Source: Moraxella nasibovis
Lineage (GTDB): Bacteria; Pseudomonadota; Gammaproteobacteria; Pseudomonadales; Moraxellaceae
Direction: 5' to 3'
Length of the DNA: 64,000 bases
NCBI RefSeq assembly: GCF_029581575.1
Contig: NZ_CP089975.1
Coordinates: forward strand, 620,001-684,000
A program made the position numbers and the translations under genes. A model generated the notes under the pieces. It made no database searches, had not been told where the DNA came from, and saw only the letters and a list, made by a program, of their open reading frames with translations. Shown here in pieces: positions 1 to 9,060 of this stretch. Numbering within the stretch: the stretch's first letter is position 1; each line of letters opens with the position of its first letter.

Positions 1-1444
1 CTGCTTTGGCAAAGATGGAGCGCACCCGAGTGTACGCATATTGCATATACGGTGCGGTATTGCCTTCAAAAGACAGCATGGCGTCCCAGTCAAAGACATA
101 ATCGGTATTGCGGTTTTTGGACAGGTCGGCATATTTGACCGCACCGATGGCGACCGCATTGATGACGGCTTGTTTTTCGTCAGCAGACAGCTCACTTTGG
201 CGTTCGCTCATTAGGGCAGTGGCTCGCTCTACTGCTTCATCAAGCAGGTCGGCAAGTTTGACCGTGTCGCCTGAGCGAGTTTTAAAAGGCTTGCCATCTT
301 TACCCATCATCATACCAAAGGTGTGATGCACCATGTCAAAATCAGCAGGGACAAATCCGCCCATTTTGGCAATGCCCCACGCCTGCTTAGAATGCTGGGC
401 TTGGCGAGCGTCTGTAAACAAAATCACACGGTCGGCACCCAGCGTGTGCTTGCGGTACTGGGCAGCGGCGATGTCGGTGGTGGTGTATAGATAGCCACCG
501 TCATTTTTTTGGACGATGACACCCAAAGGCTCACCTTCTTTGTTTTTAAATTCGTCCATATAGACGACTGTTGCACCGTCATCTTCTACGGCAAGTCCTT
601 GCTCTTTTAGGCTCTCTACCACACCTTTGAGCATGGGGTTGTATAGGCTTTCGCCCATGGTGTCTTTGGGCGATAGGGTTACGCCTAGACGGTCGTACAG
701 GGCTTGGCACTGGGTCATGGTCAAATCGACCAGTACTCGCCATTTGGCAAGCATGGCTTCATCGCCACTTTGCAAACGCACGACATACTGGCGAGAAGTC
801 TCAGCAAAATCAGGGTCGGCATCATACAAGGCTTTGGCATTGCGGTAGAAATTTTCAATGTCAGCCAGTGCCATGTCGCTGGCGTTGTCGCCATTTTCTG
901 CTTCAAATTTTTCCAAATAAGCAATCAGCATACCAAACTGCGTGCCCCAGTCGCCAATGTGGTTGGCACGAATGATGGTATTGCCCAAAAATTCAAGCGT
1001 ACGCACCACGCTGTCGCCAATAATCGTGCCACGCAAATGCCCGACATGCATTTCTTTGGCGACATTGGGCGATGAATAATCCACCACAATCGTGTCGTTT
1101 TGACTGTGGCTTACGCCCAAGTGCGAATCGGTGCGAGCGGTCTGTACAGATTTGGCAAGAAATGCGTTATCAAGAAAAATGTTGATAAAACCCGGTCCTG
1201 CGATTTCAAGCTTTTCTGCTACGCCTTGTAGGGCTTTGGTTTGGGTCAAGTCATCGACCACTTTTTGGGCGAATTCTCGTGGGTTTAGTCCTAATTTTTT
1301 GGCAGCACCCATGATGCCGTTGGCTTGATAATCGCCAAATTGTGGTTTGCCAGATTGTTTAATCACAGGGTCGGTGTGAGCGTCCGCCCCTGCGTTGTGC
1401 ATGGCGGTTTGAAAATGCGTGGAGAGTAGGGCTTGAATGTTCAT
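1..1444 (-). CDS. argS: Arginyl-tRNA synthetase, 5' part (gene runs off the left edge)
   Basis: Class I aminoacyl-tRNA synthetase that charges tRNA-Arg in the cytoplasm. The reading frame is open from an ATG at 1444 to base 1, about 481 codons; the C-terminal anticodon-binding region is outside the window. The N-terminal ArgS domain (about residues 1-110) is followed by the catalytic core with the HVGH form of the HIGH signature at residues 133-136 (context [10 protein letters not shown]) and the ATP-site region containing [15 protein letters not shown]. The start [12 protein letters not shown] matches the usual ArgS N terminus. It is transcribed away from the pst operon; the 404-bp gap between them carries promoters for both directions. 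No truncation is seen inside the window. Confidence 0.96.
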   Translation of the reverse strand, partial: MNIQALLSTHFQTAMHNAGADAHTDPVIKQSGKPQFGDYQANGIMGAAKKLGLNPREFAQKVVDDLTQTKALQGVAEKLEIAGPGFINIFLDNAFLAKSVQTARTDSHLGVSHSQNDTIVVDYSSPNVAKEMHVGHLRGTIIGDSVVRTLEFLGNTIIRANHIGDWGTQFGMLIAYLEKFEAENGDNASDMALADIENFYRNAKALYDADPDFAETSRQYVVRLQSGDEAMLAKWRVLVDLTMTQCQALYDRLGVTLSPKDTMGESLYNPMLKGVVESLKEQGLAVEDDGATVVYMDEFKNKEGEPLGVIVQKNDGGYLYTTTDIAAAQYRKHTLGADRVILFTDARQAQHSKQAWGIAKMGGFVPADFDMVHHTFGMMMGKDGKPFKTRSGDTVKLADLLDEAVERATALMSERQSELSADEKQAVINAVAIGAVKYADLSKNRNTDYVFDWDAMLSFEGNTAPYMQYAYTRVRSIFAKA

Positions 1445-1604
1445 GAGATCTCTTTTTGTAAATTTGTCGTGTCAATTTGACGAAAATTTAATGATAATTT
1501 GACAATAATAAAACTGATAATAATACCAAAAAATCAGTGATTTTTGGGGAAAAAATGCAGTATTTTGCAAAAATTTTCTCACGGCTTGGCGCCATGATGC
1601 AGCA

Positions 1605-1636
1605 CTTCTTACATTCTTAACTTCTTACATTCTTAT
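1605..1636. repeat. 16-bp tandem direct repeat upstream of pstS
   Basis: CTTCTTACATTCTTAA at 1605-1620 is followed at once by CTTCTTACATTCTTAT at 1621-1636. It lies in the argS-pstS intergenic region, about 100 bp before the Pho box. The function is unknown; it may be a chance duplication or part of a regulatory region. Apart from this repeat and the pstS promoter, the 1445-1848 stretch shows nothing I can name. Confidence 0.6.
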
Positions 1637-1734
1637 AAATGGCGATTTGCGTGTTTGGCTGATTTTTAAATGTTGAGCTGTGAAAAATAAACCATGAAAG
1701 CCAAACCATAAAAAACCATTAAAAAAGTGCGCAT

Positions 1735-1752
1735 TTGTCATGGAATTGTCAT
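1735..1752 (+). promoter_or_regulatory. Pho box (PhoB operator) of the pst operon
   Basis: Two perfect TTGTCAT heptamers (1735-1741 and 1746-1752) are separated by the 4-bp spacer GGAA. This is the 7-4-7 architecture of the enterobacterial Pho box (consensus CTGTCAT-N4-CTGTCAT). A candidate -10 element TAAACT begins at 1763, 10 bp after the box, where the -10 lies in PhoB-activated promoters that lack a good -35. PhoB itself is encoded 4.2 kb downstream. Seen directly: repeats and spacing. Inference: PhoB binding. Confidence 0.85.
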
Positions 1753-1762
1753 TTTTGCTTGC

Positions 1763-1768
1763 TAAACT
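1763..1768 (+). promoter_or_regulatory. Candidate -10 element of the pstS promoter
   Basis: TAAACT lies 10 bp after the Pho box and about 80 bp before the pstS start codon. The Pho box takes the place of a -35 element. The position fits; the hexamer itself is only a moderate match to TATAAT. Confidence 0.55.
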
Positions 1769-1848
1769 TACTGCCATCAAGAGAGTGGCTGACAATGTGA
1801 GCGGTCATTCATTGAATAAAAATGTCAATCAGGCAACGGGAGCCAAAC

Positions 1849-2964
1849 ATGAAACTGAGCAAATTTTCTTTATCAATCTTAGCAGCGTGCGGCGTGCTGG
1901 CACTGACGGCGTGTCAAGACAACACCCCGCCACAGGCAGCGCAGCAAGCCCAAAGTAGCCAAAGCACAGGTAGCGAGCAGGTCGCCATGACTGTGACAGG
2001 TGCAGGCGCATCTTTTCCGCAGCCAGTATATGTGCGCTGGGCTCAGGGCTTTTTGGATGATGTGGGTGGTCAGGTGAATTATCAATCCATCGGCTCGTCA
2101 GGCGGCATCAAGCAAATCATCGCAAAGACGGTGGACTTTGGGGCGACAGACTCACCGATGAGTGGCGAAGAGCTTGCAGCAAATAATCTGGTGCAATTTC
2201 CGACCGTGATCGGCGGTGTGGTGCCGATCGTCAATATCGATGGCGTGGCGGCAGGGCAGCTAAAACTGACAGGCGATGTGCTGGCGAAGATTTATCTGGG
2301 TGAGATTGTCAAATGGAATGATGAGCAAATTCGTGCGCTGAATCCTGATTTGGCTTTGCCTGATGAAAACATCGTCACGGTGTTTCGCTCGGACGGCTCT
2401 GGCACGACTTTTATTTTTACCAATTATCTAAGCCAAGTGTCTGATGCGTGGAAAAATACCGTCGGCGCAGAGAAAACTGTCAGCTGGCCGACTGCCAAAA
2501 CAGGCACGGCAGGCAAGGGTAATGAAGGCGTGGCAACCTATGTGGGGCGTGTCAAAAACTCGATCGGCTATGTTGAATACGCCTACGCCAAACAAAATAA
2601 TATGAGCCACACACAGCTACAAAACGCCAAAGGACAATTTGTCAGCCCATCACAAGAGACTTTTGCGGCGGCAGCAGATGTTGATTGGTCGCAGGCAGAT
2701 GGCTTTAATCTGGTGCTGACCAATCAGCCAAGCGACAACGCGTGGCCACTGGCGGCAGCGACTTTCATCTTAATGCAAAAAAATCCTGCCAACGAACAAA
2801 ACGCCAAATCTGCCTTAGCTTTCTTTGATCATGCCTTCAAACAGGGCGATGCGATGGCATCAGAGCTGGACTATGTGCCGCTACCAGACAATGTCAAGAC
2901 TTTGGTCAAAGCTGAGTGGCAAAAAGTAGTCGGTCAAGATGGCAAGCCTTTATTTCAACCATAA
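1849..2964 (+). CDS. pstS: Phosphate ABC transporter, phosphate-binding lipoprotein PstS
   Basis: High-affinity inorganic phosphate-binding protein that delivers phosphate to PstCAB at the inner membrane. The ATG at 1849 is chosen because CGGGAG (1837-1842) lies 6 bp upstream and because MKLSKFSLSILAACGVLALTAC is then a lipoprotein signal with lipobox LTAC; an upstream in-frame ATG at 1822 would bury this signal. Family ligand motifs are present: GAGASFP, QSIGSSGGIKQI, DFGATDSPMS and FRSDGSGTTF. At 371 aa it is slightly longer than enteric PstS (about 346), with a Gln/Ser-rich linker after the lipidated Cys. It is the first gene of pstSCAB and follows a Pho box. The lipobox predicts lipid anchoring rather than the free periplasmic form of E. 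coli. Confidence 0.96.
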   Translation: MKLSKFSLSILAACGVLALTACQDNTPPQAAQQAQSSQSTGSEQVAMTVTGAGASFPQPVYVRWAQGFLDDVGGQVNYQSIGSSGGIKQIIAKTVDFGATDSPMSGEELAANNLVQFPTVIGGVVPIVNIDGVAAGQLKLTGDVLAKIYLGEIVKWNDEQIRALNPDLALPDENIVTVFRSDGSGTTFIFTNYLSQVSDAWKNTVGAEKTVSWPTAKTGTAGKGNEGVATYVGRVKNSIGYVEYAYAKQNNMSHTQLQNAKGQFVSPSQETFAAAADVDWSQADGFNLVLTNQPSDNAWPLAAATFILMQKNPANEQNAKSALAFFDHAFKQGDAMASELDYVPLPDNVKTLVKAEWQKVVGQDGKPLFQP

Positions 2965-3011
2965 AACAGACGGCTCAATCACAATCAACACATTAACCAA
3001 AAGACGATCTT

Positions 3012-3965
3012 ATGAATGACATGTTTGCCAAACGATTACAACAACAAGAGCGGCTTGATGCGCTGTTTGTCGGTGCGACTCGGCTGTTTGCGTGGCTGGT
3101 TTTACTGATATTGGGCGGCATTTTGGTGATGCTGACCTATGGGGCATGGCCAAGTATCGAGCGCTTTGGGCTTGGTTTTTTGACATCGAGCAGCTGGGAT
3201 GTGGTGGCGGGCGAATATGGGGCGCTAGCACCGATTTATGGCACGATCGTCACTTCGGTGATAGCCCTTAGCATCGCTGTGCCTGTCAGCTTTGGCGTGG
3301 CGATTTTCTTGACTGAGCTTTGCCCAAGATTTTTAAAAAAACCTTTGGGTGTGTGTATCGAGCTTTTGGCGGGCATTCCGTCCATCATTTATGGCATGTG
3401 GGGCTTGTTTGTATTTGCGCCGATTTTTGCCAAATATGTGCAGCCAGTGCTTGCCAAAAGCATCGGTCAGCTGCCTGTATTGGAGCGGTTTTTTGCAGGC
3501 GTGCCGATGGGTATTGGTATCTTGGCGGCGGCATTGGTACTTGCGATCATGATCATTCCTTTCATTGCGTCAGTGATGCGAGATGTGTTTGAAATCGTGC
3601 CACCGATGCTCAAAGAGTCTGCCTATGGACTGGGCGCAACTCGCTGGGAAGTGATCAAACATGTCGTTCTGCCCTATACCAAATCAGGCGTGGTCGGCGG
3701 TGTGATTTTGGGTCTGGGCAGGGCGCTGGGTGAGACGATGGCAGTGACTTTCATCATCGGCAACACCTTTAATCTTAGCTTGGATTTATTTGGCTCAGGC
3801 GTGTCCATCACTTCGGTGCTTGCCAATGAATTTGCCGAAGCCATCGACCCTTTGCACATTTCATCGCTGCTGTTTTTGGGGTTGATTTTGTTTGTCATTA
3901 CCTTTGTCGTGCTGTGCCTGTCTAAGGTGATGCTCATGCAAATGACCAAGCATGAAGGGCGCTGA
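3012..3965 (+). CDS. pstC: Phosphate ABC transporter permease PstC
   Basis: Inner-membrane permease of the Pst system, the partner of PstA. At 317 aa it matches the family. Six membrane segments are readable, the first at residues 22-44 after a short cytoplasmic N terminus rich in Gln and Lys. The cytoplasmic EAA-type loop that contacts the ATPase is present ([20 protein letters not shown] followed by [12 protein letters not shown]). It begins 47 bp after pstS and is followed 60 bp later by pstA, in the standard pstSCAB order. Confidence 0.96.
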   Translation: MNDMFAKRLQQQERLDALFVGATRLFAWLVLLILGGILVMLTYGAWPSIERFGLGFLTSSSWDVVAGEYGALAPIYGTIVTSVIALSIAVPVSFGVAIFLTELCPRFLKKPLGVCIELLAGIPSIIYGMWGLFVFAPIFAKYVQPVLAKSIGQLPVLERFFAGVPMGIGILAAALVLAIMIIPFIASVMRDVFEIVPPMLKESAYGLGATRWEVIKHVVLPYTKSGVVGGVILGLGRALGETMAVTFIIGNTFNLSLDLFGSGVSITSVLANEFAEAIDPLHISSLLFLGLILFVITFVVLCLSKVMLMQMTKHEGR

Positions 3966-4025
3966 TTTTTACCACACTTATCAAGTGACAACAGTTATTA
4001 AGACAGTTATGAAGAAGGAATGATT

Positions 4026-4934
4026 ATGCAAATCGAAGTGAGTCGTAAGCCAAATCTAGCCATCCGCCGACAGCAAGTCATGGCAAAAAAGACAAGCACT
4101 AATGCCATCTATGCACGCCGCCGCCTGACAAACCAGTTTTCCTTATTGCTGGCTTATCTGGCGATGGGTTTTGGGCTGTTTTGGCTTGGCTGGATTTTTT
4201 ATACGCTCATCAGCGAAGGCATCTCTGGGCTTGGTGCGCACATTTTTAGTATGAATACGCCGCCACCGATGATGCAAGGCGGTCTAAAAAACGCCATCGT
4301 CGGCAGCCTTATGATTACGATGGGCGGGCTGTCTATCGGTACGCCGATTGGTGTGATGTGTGGGATTTATCTGGCGGAATTTGGACAAAACAGCAAGCTT
4401 GCCGTCGCCACTCGCTTTTTAAATGATGTGCTGTTATCAGCGCCATCGATCGTGATTGGGCTTTTTATTTATGCGCTGGTGGTGGTGCCGATGGGCAATT
4501 TTTCTGGCATGGCAGGCTCGCTTGCGCTGTCGCTTCTGGTCATTCCTGTGGTGGTGCGCACTACCGAGAACATGCTGCGTCTGGTGCCAAATTCGCTGCG
4601 TGAAGCGGCATTTGCACTGGGCACGCCCAAGTACAAGCTTGTCGGCATGGTGACTTTAAGAGCGGCGAAGGCAGGCGTGCTGACAGGTGTGATATTAAGC
4701 TTTGCACGCATCTCTGGGGAGACGGCGCCGCTGTTATTTACTGCGCTGAATAATCAGTTTTTTAGCACGGACATGTCGGCACCGATGGCAAATTTGCCAA
4801 ATGTGATTTATCAATTTGCCATGAGTCCCTATGCCGACTGGCACGCACTGGCATGGACGGCAGCGCTCTTGATCGCTTTGTCGGTACTGTTTGCCAACAT
4901 CGTCGCTCGTGCGGTGCAGTCTCGCTCACATTGA
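4026..4934 (+). CDS. pstA: Phosphate ABC transporter permease PstA
   Basis: Second inner-membrane permease of the Pst transporter. The frame opens at an ATG at 4020, but AAGGA at 4015-4019 abuts that codon; the ATG at 4026 has a 6-bp spacing and is preferred, giving 302 aa. A cytoplasmic stretch of about 35 residues precedes membrane segments beginning near FSLLLAYLAMGFGLFWLGW. The EAA loop is REAAFALGTPKYKLVGMVTL, followed by FARISGETAPLLFTA, typical of PstA. It lies between pstC and pstB and is expected to share the PhoB-controlled transcript. Confidence 0.95.
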   Translation: MQIEVSRKPNLAIRRQQVMAKKTSTNAIYARRRLTNQFSLLLAYLAMGFGLFWLGWIFYTLISEGISGLGAHIFSMNTPPPMMQGGLKNAIVGSLMITMGGLSIGTPIGVMCGIYLAEFGQNSKLAVATRFLNDVLLSAPSIVIGLFIYALVVVPMGNFSGMAGSLALSLLVIPVVVRTTENMLRLVPNSLREAAFALGTPKYKLVGMVTLRAAKAGVLTGVILSFARISGETAPLLFTALNNQFFSTDMSAPMANLPNVIYQFAMSPYADWHALAWTAALLIALSVLFANIVARAVQSRSH

Positions 4935-4974
4935 TGTCATGAAATAAAAACAACCAACCATCTAGGAGTATGTG

Positions 4975-5832
4975 ATGGCTTTTTTTAAAACAAATTTAAC
5001 CACAAATTTAACCACAAGCCAACCGACAAACGACGCTTTTGACACCATGCCAAACCCCACATCTAAGCTTGTCGAAGGCGCGTCTAAGCTTGTTGTGCAG
5101 GATTTTAACTTTTATTATGGCAAATTTCACGCCTTAAAAAACATCAACCTTAGCATCGAGCCACACCAAGTGACAGCCTTCATCGGACCATCTGGCTGCG
5201 GCAAATCGACTTTACTGCGCAGCTTTAACCGCATGTATGATCTGTACAATGACAGCCGCACCACTGGCAAAATCTTGCTTGATGGCGAGGATATTTTGAC
5301 CGACAAGACCGATGTCAATCTGCTGCGTGCTAAGGTCGGCATGGTCTTTCAAAAGCCCACGCCATTTCCGATGTCAATCTATGATAATGTCGCTTTTGGG
5401 GTGAAATTGTACGAAAAGCTGAGCAAATCTGAGATGGATGAGCGGGTCGAATGGGCGCTGAAAAAGGCGGCGCTGTGGACGGAGGTCAAGGATAAATTAA
5501 AACAATCTGGCAACTCGCTCTCTGGCGGTCAGCAGCAGCGACTGTGCATCGCTCGGGCGGTGGCGTGTCGTCCTGAGGTGCTGCTCTTAGATGAGCCGAC
5601 TTCGGCGCTCGACCCCATCTCCACAGGCGGCATCGAGGCGCTGATCAGCGAGCTAAAACACGACTACACCATCGCCATCGTCACGCACAACATGCAGCAG
5701 GCAGCGAGAATCTCTGATCGCACGGCGTATATGTATTTGGGCGAGCTTGTGGAGATTGGCGATACTAAGACGATGTTTGAAAAACCTAAAATGCAAGCCA
5801 CGCACGACTATATCACAGGCAAATTTGGCTGA
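4975..5832 (+). CDS. pstB: Phosphate ABC transporter ATP-binding protein PstB
   Basis: Cytoplasmic ATPase that powers PstCA. Walker A is GPSGCGKST, the signature motif is LSGGQQQR and Walker B is [12 protein letters not shown], followed by the H-loop [17 protein letters not shown]. The ATG at 4975 is preferred over the GTG three bases earlier because AGGAG at 4964-4968 then has a 6-bp spacing. It has an N-terminal extension of about 35 residues before the ABC core. That extension includes a tandem 12-nt repeat (ACAAATTTAACC twice, 4990-5013) encoding TNLTTNLTT, so a shorter start at a later Met is possible. No phoU follows, although phoU is commonly the fifth gene. Confidence 0.95.
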   Translation: MAFFKTNLTTNLTTSQPTNDAFDTMPNPTSKLVEGASKLVVQDFNFYYGKFHALKNINLSIEPHQVTAFIGPSGCGKSTLLRSFNRMYDLYNDSRTTGKILLDGEDILTDKTDVNLLRAKVGMVFQKPTPFPMSIYDNVAFGVKLYEKLSKSEMDERVEWALKKAALWTEVKDKLKQSGNSLSGGQQQRLCIARAVACRPEVLLLDEPTSALDPISTGGIEALISELKHDYTIAIVTHNMQQAARISDRTAYMYLGELVEIGDTKTMFEKPKMQATHDYITGKFG

Positions 5833-5995
5833 TTCGGTTAAATTGACAAAAGATGTACAAAATGTTTGATAATTGGGCTAAAATCGGTCATGATGATGAG
5901 TGATTAGATGGCTGTTTGATGGTAAAATCATACCAAATCATGCCAAAAGCAAGCCGTCCTTGTACTTTGGGTGGTAAATTTATAAAGGAAAAATC

Positions 5996-6697
5996 ATGTC
6001 AAATGTCGCAACTGTTTTGGTGGTGGAAGATGAGCCTGCGATTCAAAGGCTCATCGAATTTGCGCTGGTGCAAGCAGGCTTTAAGGTGGTGCTGGCAGAA
6101 AGTGCAGAAGATGCCAAAGCCATCATCGCTGAAAAGCTGCCTGATGTGCTACTACTAGACTGGATGCTGCCTAAGATGTCTGGCGTGGCATTTGCCCAAG
6201 CGCTTAGGGAGGTGGCTCGGACGAGTGATTTGCCCATCATCATGCTGACCGCCAGAAGTGAAGAGAATGATAAGGAGCTTGGGCTAAATCTGGGGGCGGA
6301 TGACTATGTCACCAAGCCGTTTAGCCCACGAGAGCTGGTGGCACGCATCAAGGCACTACTTCGCCGCCGAGCCCCACAAAAGACCGACAGCGTCGTTAAG
6401 GTCGGACGCATGACGCTAAACCCCCAAGACCATGAGGTGAGCGTGGATGGTCGGTCGGTGCATTTGGGACCGACTGAGTTTAAGCTTTTGCATTTTTTTA
6501 TGACGCACACCGATCGCATTTATGGGCGTGCTGAGCTTTTGGATTTGGTGTGGGGCGATCATGTTTTTATTGAAGAGCGGACGGTGGATGTGCATATCAG
6601 ACGGCTTAGAAAGGCGCTAGAAGAGATGGGCGTGGCGCATTATGTGCAGACGGTGCGTGGCGTGGGCTATGGTTTTTCGGCGAAGGATGTCGGCTGA
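5996..6697 (+). CDS. phoB: Phosphate regulon response regulator PhoB
   Basis: OmpR/PhoB-type transcription activator of the phosphate regulon. The receiver domain (about 1-120) has the acidic pair E11-D12, phospho-acceptor D55 (LLLDWMLP) and the conserved Lys in VTKPFSPREL. The C-terminal winged helix (about 130-230) ends with ERTVDVHIRRLRKAL and VRGVGYGF, typical of the family. At 233 aa the length is standard. The ATG at 5996 follows AAAGGAA. It starts 163 bp after pstB, and that gap holds no Pho box that I can recognise, so it may be transcribed from its own promoter or by read-through. Its stop overlaps the phoR start by 1 bp. Confidence 0.95.
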   Translation: MSNVATVLVVEDEPAIQRLIEFALVQAGFKVVLAESAEDAKAIIAEKLPDVLLLDWMLPKMSGVAFAQALREVARTSDLPIIMLTARSEENDKELGLNLGADDYVTKPFSPRELVARIKALLRRRAPQKTDSVVKVGRMTLNPQDHEVSVDGRSVHLGPTEFKLLHFFMTHTDRIYGRAELLDLVWGDHVFIEERTVDVHIRRLRKALEEMGVAHYVQTVRGVGYGFSAKDVG

Positions 6698-7977
6698 TGT
6701 GGCAGGTTTGGCAGGCGGTATTTGTGCTGGTGGTGGCACTGTTTGTGGGGATCTTGGGGTGGCTTTTGGCAGGGCAGGTGGCAGGCTTTGTCGGGGTGAT
6801 TGTGGTGCTGTTTTTATGGGGGATTTATCACAGCATTCATACGCATCGGCTGTCGTCTTGGCTGGATGGTGGGGCTGTGCCGACTGCCATCGTGCCTGCC
6901 TTTGATCGTAGTGTGGGTGGCTGGCAGCTAATTTTTGATCAGCTAAGCCTTGTGCAAAACAAACAAGCCAAACACAAACAACGCCTAAGCGACGCCATAC
7001 ATCGTCTAAACCGCATGATGGCAAGCCTGCCCAGCGCCTTGGTCATCATCAATGAAAAAGGCAGTATTGAATGGAAAAATGCCAAAGCGGACGATTATCT
7101 GGGTTTGCAAGCGTCCAAATTGCCCATCAAACAGCAGGTGAATGACGAGCATTTTGCCGCTTTGTTTGATGATGCCATCGCCAATGGCGGCTGTGCGGAT
7201 GTGAAATTTACCCTAAATGCAAAGACGCTACTTATGACCATCATTCCCATCGAGGCTCGTGCAACCATGCTCATCGCCAATGACATCAGTGACAACGAAC
7301 GGCTTAATAATTCCAAAAACATTTTCATCGCCAATGTCAGCCACGAATTACGCACGCCTTTGACCGTGATTCAAGGCTTTTTGGAAATGCTTGAAAATGA
7401 TGGCTTGGAGCAAGAATTGCGTCATGAATTTGTAGGTTTAATGCAAAAAGAAACATCAAGAATGATGGCGCTGGTGGAAGGGCTTTTGACTTTGTCTCGC
7501 CTAGAAAATGACCAAAAACCACTCGAAGATGCCCTACCTGTCAATCTGTCAGACATGATAGCAGGCATCTGTGATGAGGCGCTAAGACTTGGCAAGACGC
7601 ACCACATCACAAGCCACATCGCCCCTGATGTGTGGGTAGATGGCGTGCCAAAGGATTTGTACAGCGTGTTTAGCAATCTTATCTTTAATGCCATTCGCCA
7701 TACCGAAAGTGGTACGCAGATTGAAGTGAATTTGTCGGCAGATGATGAGATTGTGTTTTTTGTCAAAGATGATGGCGAGGGTATTGCCAGTGAGCATTTG
7801 GTGCATTTGACGGAGCGGTTTTACCGAGTGGATCAGGGCAGAAGTCGCAAAACAGGCGGCAGTGGGCTTGGGCTTGCCATCGCCAAACACGCCATCGGAC
7901 GGCATCAAGGTGTCTTAAAAATCGCAAGTCAAGTCGGTCAAGGCAGTCAATTTACCGTAATTTTGCCAAAAAAATAG
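6697..7977 (+). CDS. phoR: Phosphate regulon sensor histidine kinase PhoR
   Basis: Membrane histidine kinase that phosphorylates PhoB. Two N-terminal membrane segments (about 4-22 and 25-45) form a short hairpin with almost no periplasmic loop, as in E. coli PhoR. A PAS-like region (about 90-195) is followed by the H box VSHELRTPLTV (H216), the N box near NLIFNAIRHTES, and the G boxes DDGEGI and GGSGLGLAIAK. At 426 aa it is close to the usual 430. The start is coupled to phoB (TGATG overlap). Signal transfer from PstSCAB normally passes through PhoU, which is not encoded here. Confidence 0.94.
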   Translation: MWQVWQAVFVLVVALFVGILGWLLAGQVAGFVGVIVVLFLWGIYHSIHTHRLSSWLDGGAVPTAIVPAFDRSVGGWQLIFDQLSLVQNKQAKHKQRLSDAIHRLNRMMASLPSALVIINEKGSIEWKNAKADDYLGLQASKLPIKQQVNDEHFAALFDDAIANGGCADVKFTLNAKTLLMTIIPIEARATMLIANDISDNERLNNSKNIFIANVSHELRTPLTVIQGFLEMLENDGLEQELRHEFVGLMQKETSRMMALVEGLLTLSRLENDQKPLEDALPVNLSDMIAGICDEALRLGKTHHITSHIAPDVWVDGVPKDLYSVFSNLIFNAIRHTESGTQIEVNLSADDEIVFFVKDDGEGIASEHLVHLTERFYRVDQGRSRKTGGSGLGLAIAKHAIGRHQGVLKIASQVGQGSQFTVILPKK

Positions 7978-8000
7978 GTTGGTAAAAAACTAAGTTTGCC

Positions 8001-8396
8001 TTACAATGCTTTCACGACTTTAAATTCTGTAAATAACAGTCCCATTTCTTTATCAAATACCCCATGGCGTTCAAAAAATTCTTGATGAGCGGTTTGCCAA
8101 TAAGCCAAAGACAAATCGCCTTCACCTTCTTTTCTTGCCAAATTTTCATCCACTTCATCAAAGTTTTTGATAAATTGGGCGGTGAGTTGCACCACGCATT
8201 TTGGCGTGTCCCTGCCGTCTGTGATGACTTCAAATCCGCCAACCAAAGTTTTATCATTTTCTTCCAAATGCCATTGCAAAGCGGTGCAAGTCAATGTCTT
8301 TTTACCGTCTAATAAAAGCTGCACCAGTTCGTCCGCCATTTCTGGACTGTCGCCAAACGACCAATGGGGCAAGGTGTTAAGGTTTGGAATGTTCAT
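8001..8396 (-). CDS. ASCH-domain protein
   Basis: Small soluble protein of 131 aa with the ASCH fold signature: a GKKTLTCTALQW stretch (the GxKx4T-like motif), a central WEVIT/KCVVQLT-type strand pair and a C-terminal FxEFKVV strand. ASCH proteins are thought to bind RNA, and some hydrolyse N4-acetylcytidine; the actual role here is not known. The ATG at 8396 is chosen over an upstream in-frame start because AAAGGAA lies about 7 bp before it on the minus strand. It is convergent with phoR (23-bp gap) and stands alone upstream of a GNAT gene on the same strand. Confidence 0.8.
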   Translation of the reverse strand: MNIPNLNTLPHWSFGDSPEMADELVQLLLDGKKTLTCTALQWHLEENDKTLVGGFEVITDGRDTPKCVVQLTAQFIKNFDEVDENLARKEGEGDLSLAYWQTAHQEFFERHGVFDKEMGLLFTEFKVVKAL

Positions 8397-8484
8397 TATA
8401 TTTTTCCTTTGATTGTAAGGTGCGTACCACATACCACAAATTTACATCCAAATGGTGCGTCATACTCATTTACATATCAGCTAA

Positions 8485-9009
8485 TTATAACAAAATCCAA
8501 TAGCGTCTGATGGTTTTTTCGCCAAATGGTACGGTATTTTCCAAAATACCACCATTGGCTTCAATGACTTTTGCCGAGCCGATATTATTATCATTGCAAG
8601 TGATTAACGCCTTATTGACACCCTTATTTTTTAATACACTCAAGGCATAAGCCAAAGCATTTTTTGCAATGCCTTGCCCTTGAAAGTCTGGGTGCGTGCT
8701 ATAGCCAATATGACCGCCAAATTGTAATAAAAACTCAGTTAATTCATGGCGAATATTGACAATACCAACCACAATATCGTTTTTGATAATCAAAAAGGTA
8801 TCATTGGCAACCTTGTCATAACCAAAAGTATTTGTGCCAGCAGGGGCATACACATAATCAAGCCATTGATCAAAATTGCTTTTGTCAAATTGTGCCAATT
8901 CTGCTCCGCCATGAATACCTGTCTCATCATAATAAGACAAATAAGCCTCTTTAAACGCCAGTACCGCTTGTTTGTCATCAGGCGTGGGTTGTTTAAAGAT
9001 CAAGGTCAT
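8485..9009 (-). CDS. GNAT-family N-acetyltransferase
   Basis: Predicted acetyl-CoA-dependent acetyltransferase of 174 aa. The central acetyl-CoA-binding segment reads GYSTHPDFQGQGIAKNAL, a good match to the GNAT motif A pattern R/Q-x-x-G-x-G/A. It is followed by a typical beta strand and helix (NKALITCNDNNIGSAKVIEANGG) and a C-terminal RRYWILL strand, as in the RimJ/YjgM-like relatives. The ATG at 9009 has AAGGAG 6 bp upstream. The substrate cannot be told from sequence. It is 88 bp from the ASCH gene and may be cotranscribed with it. Confidence 0.85.
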   Translation of the reverse strand: MTLIFKQPTPDDKQAVLAFKEAYLSYYDETGIHGGAELAQFDKSNFDQWLDYVYAPAGTNTFGYDKVANDTFLIIKNDIVVGIVNIRHELTEFLLQFGGHIGYSTHPDFQGQGIAKNALAYALSVLKNKGVNKALITCNDNNIGSAKVIEANGGILENTVPFGEKTIRRYWILL

Positions 9010-9060
9010 TACAGCTCCTTTTTAATTTAAAAAAGCATTATGATAAAAATCAAGTTAAGA

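Noticed and set aside
5833-5995. A second Pho box in front of phoB
   Set aside because: Several TGAT or TCAT words are present, but no pair of CTGTCAT-like heptamers at an 11-bp period was found.
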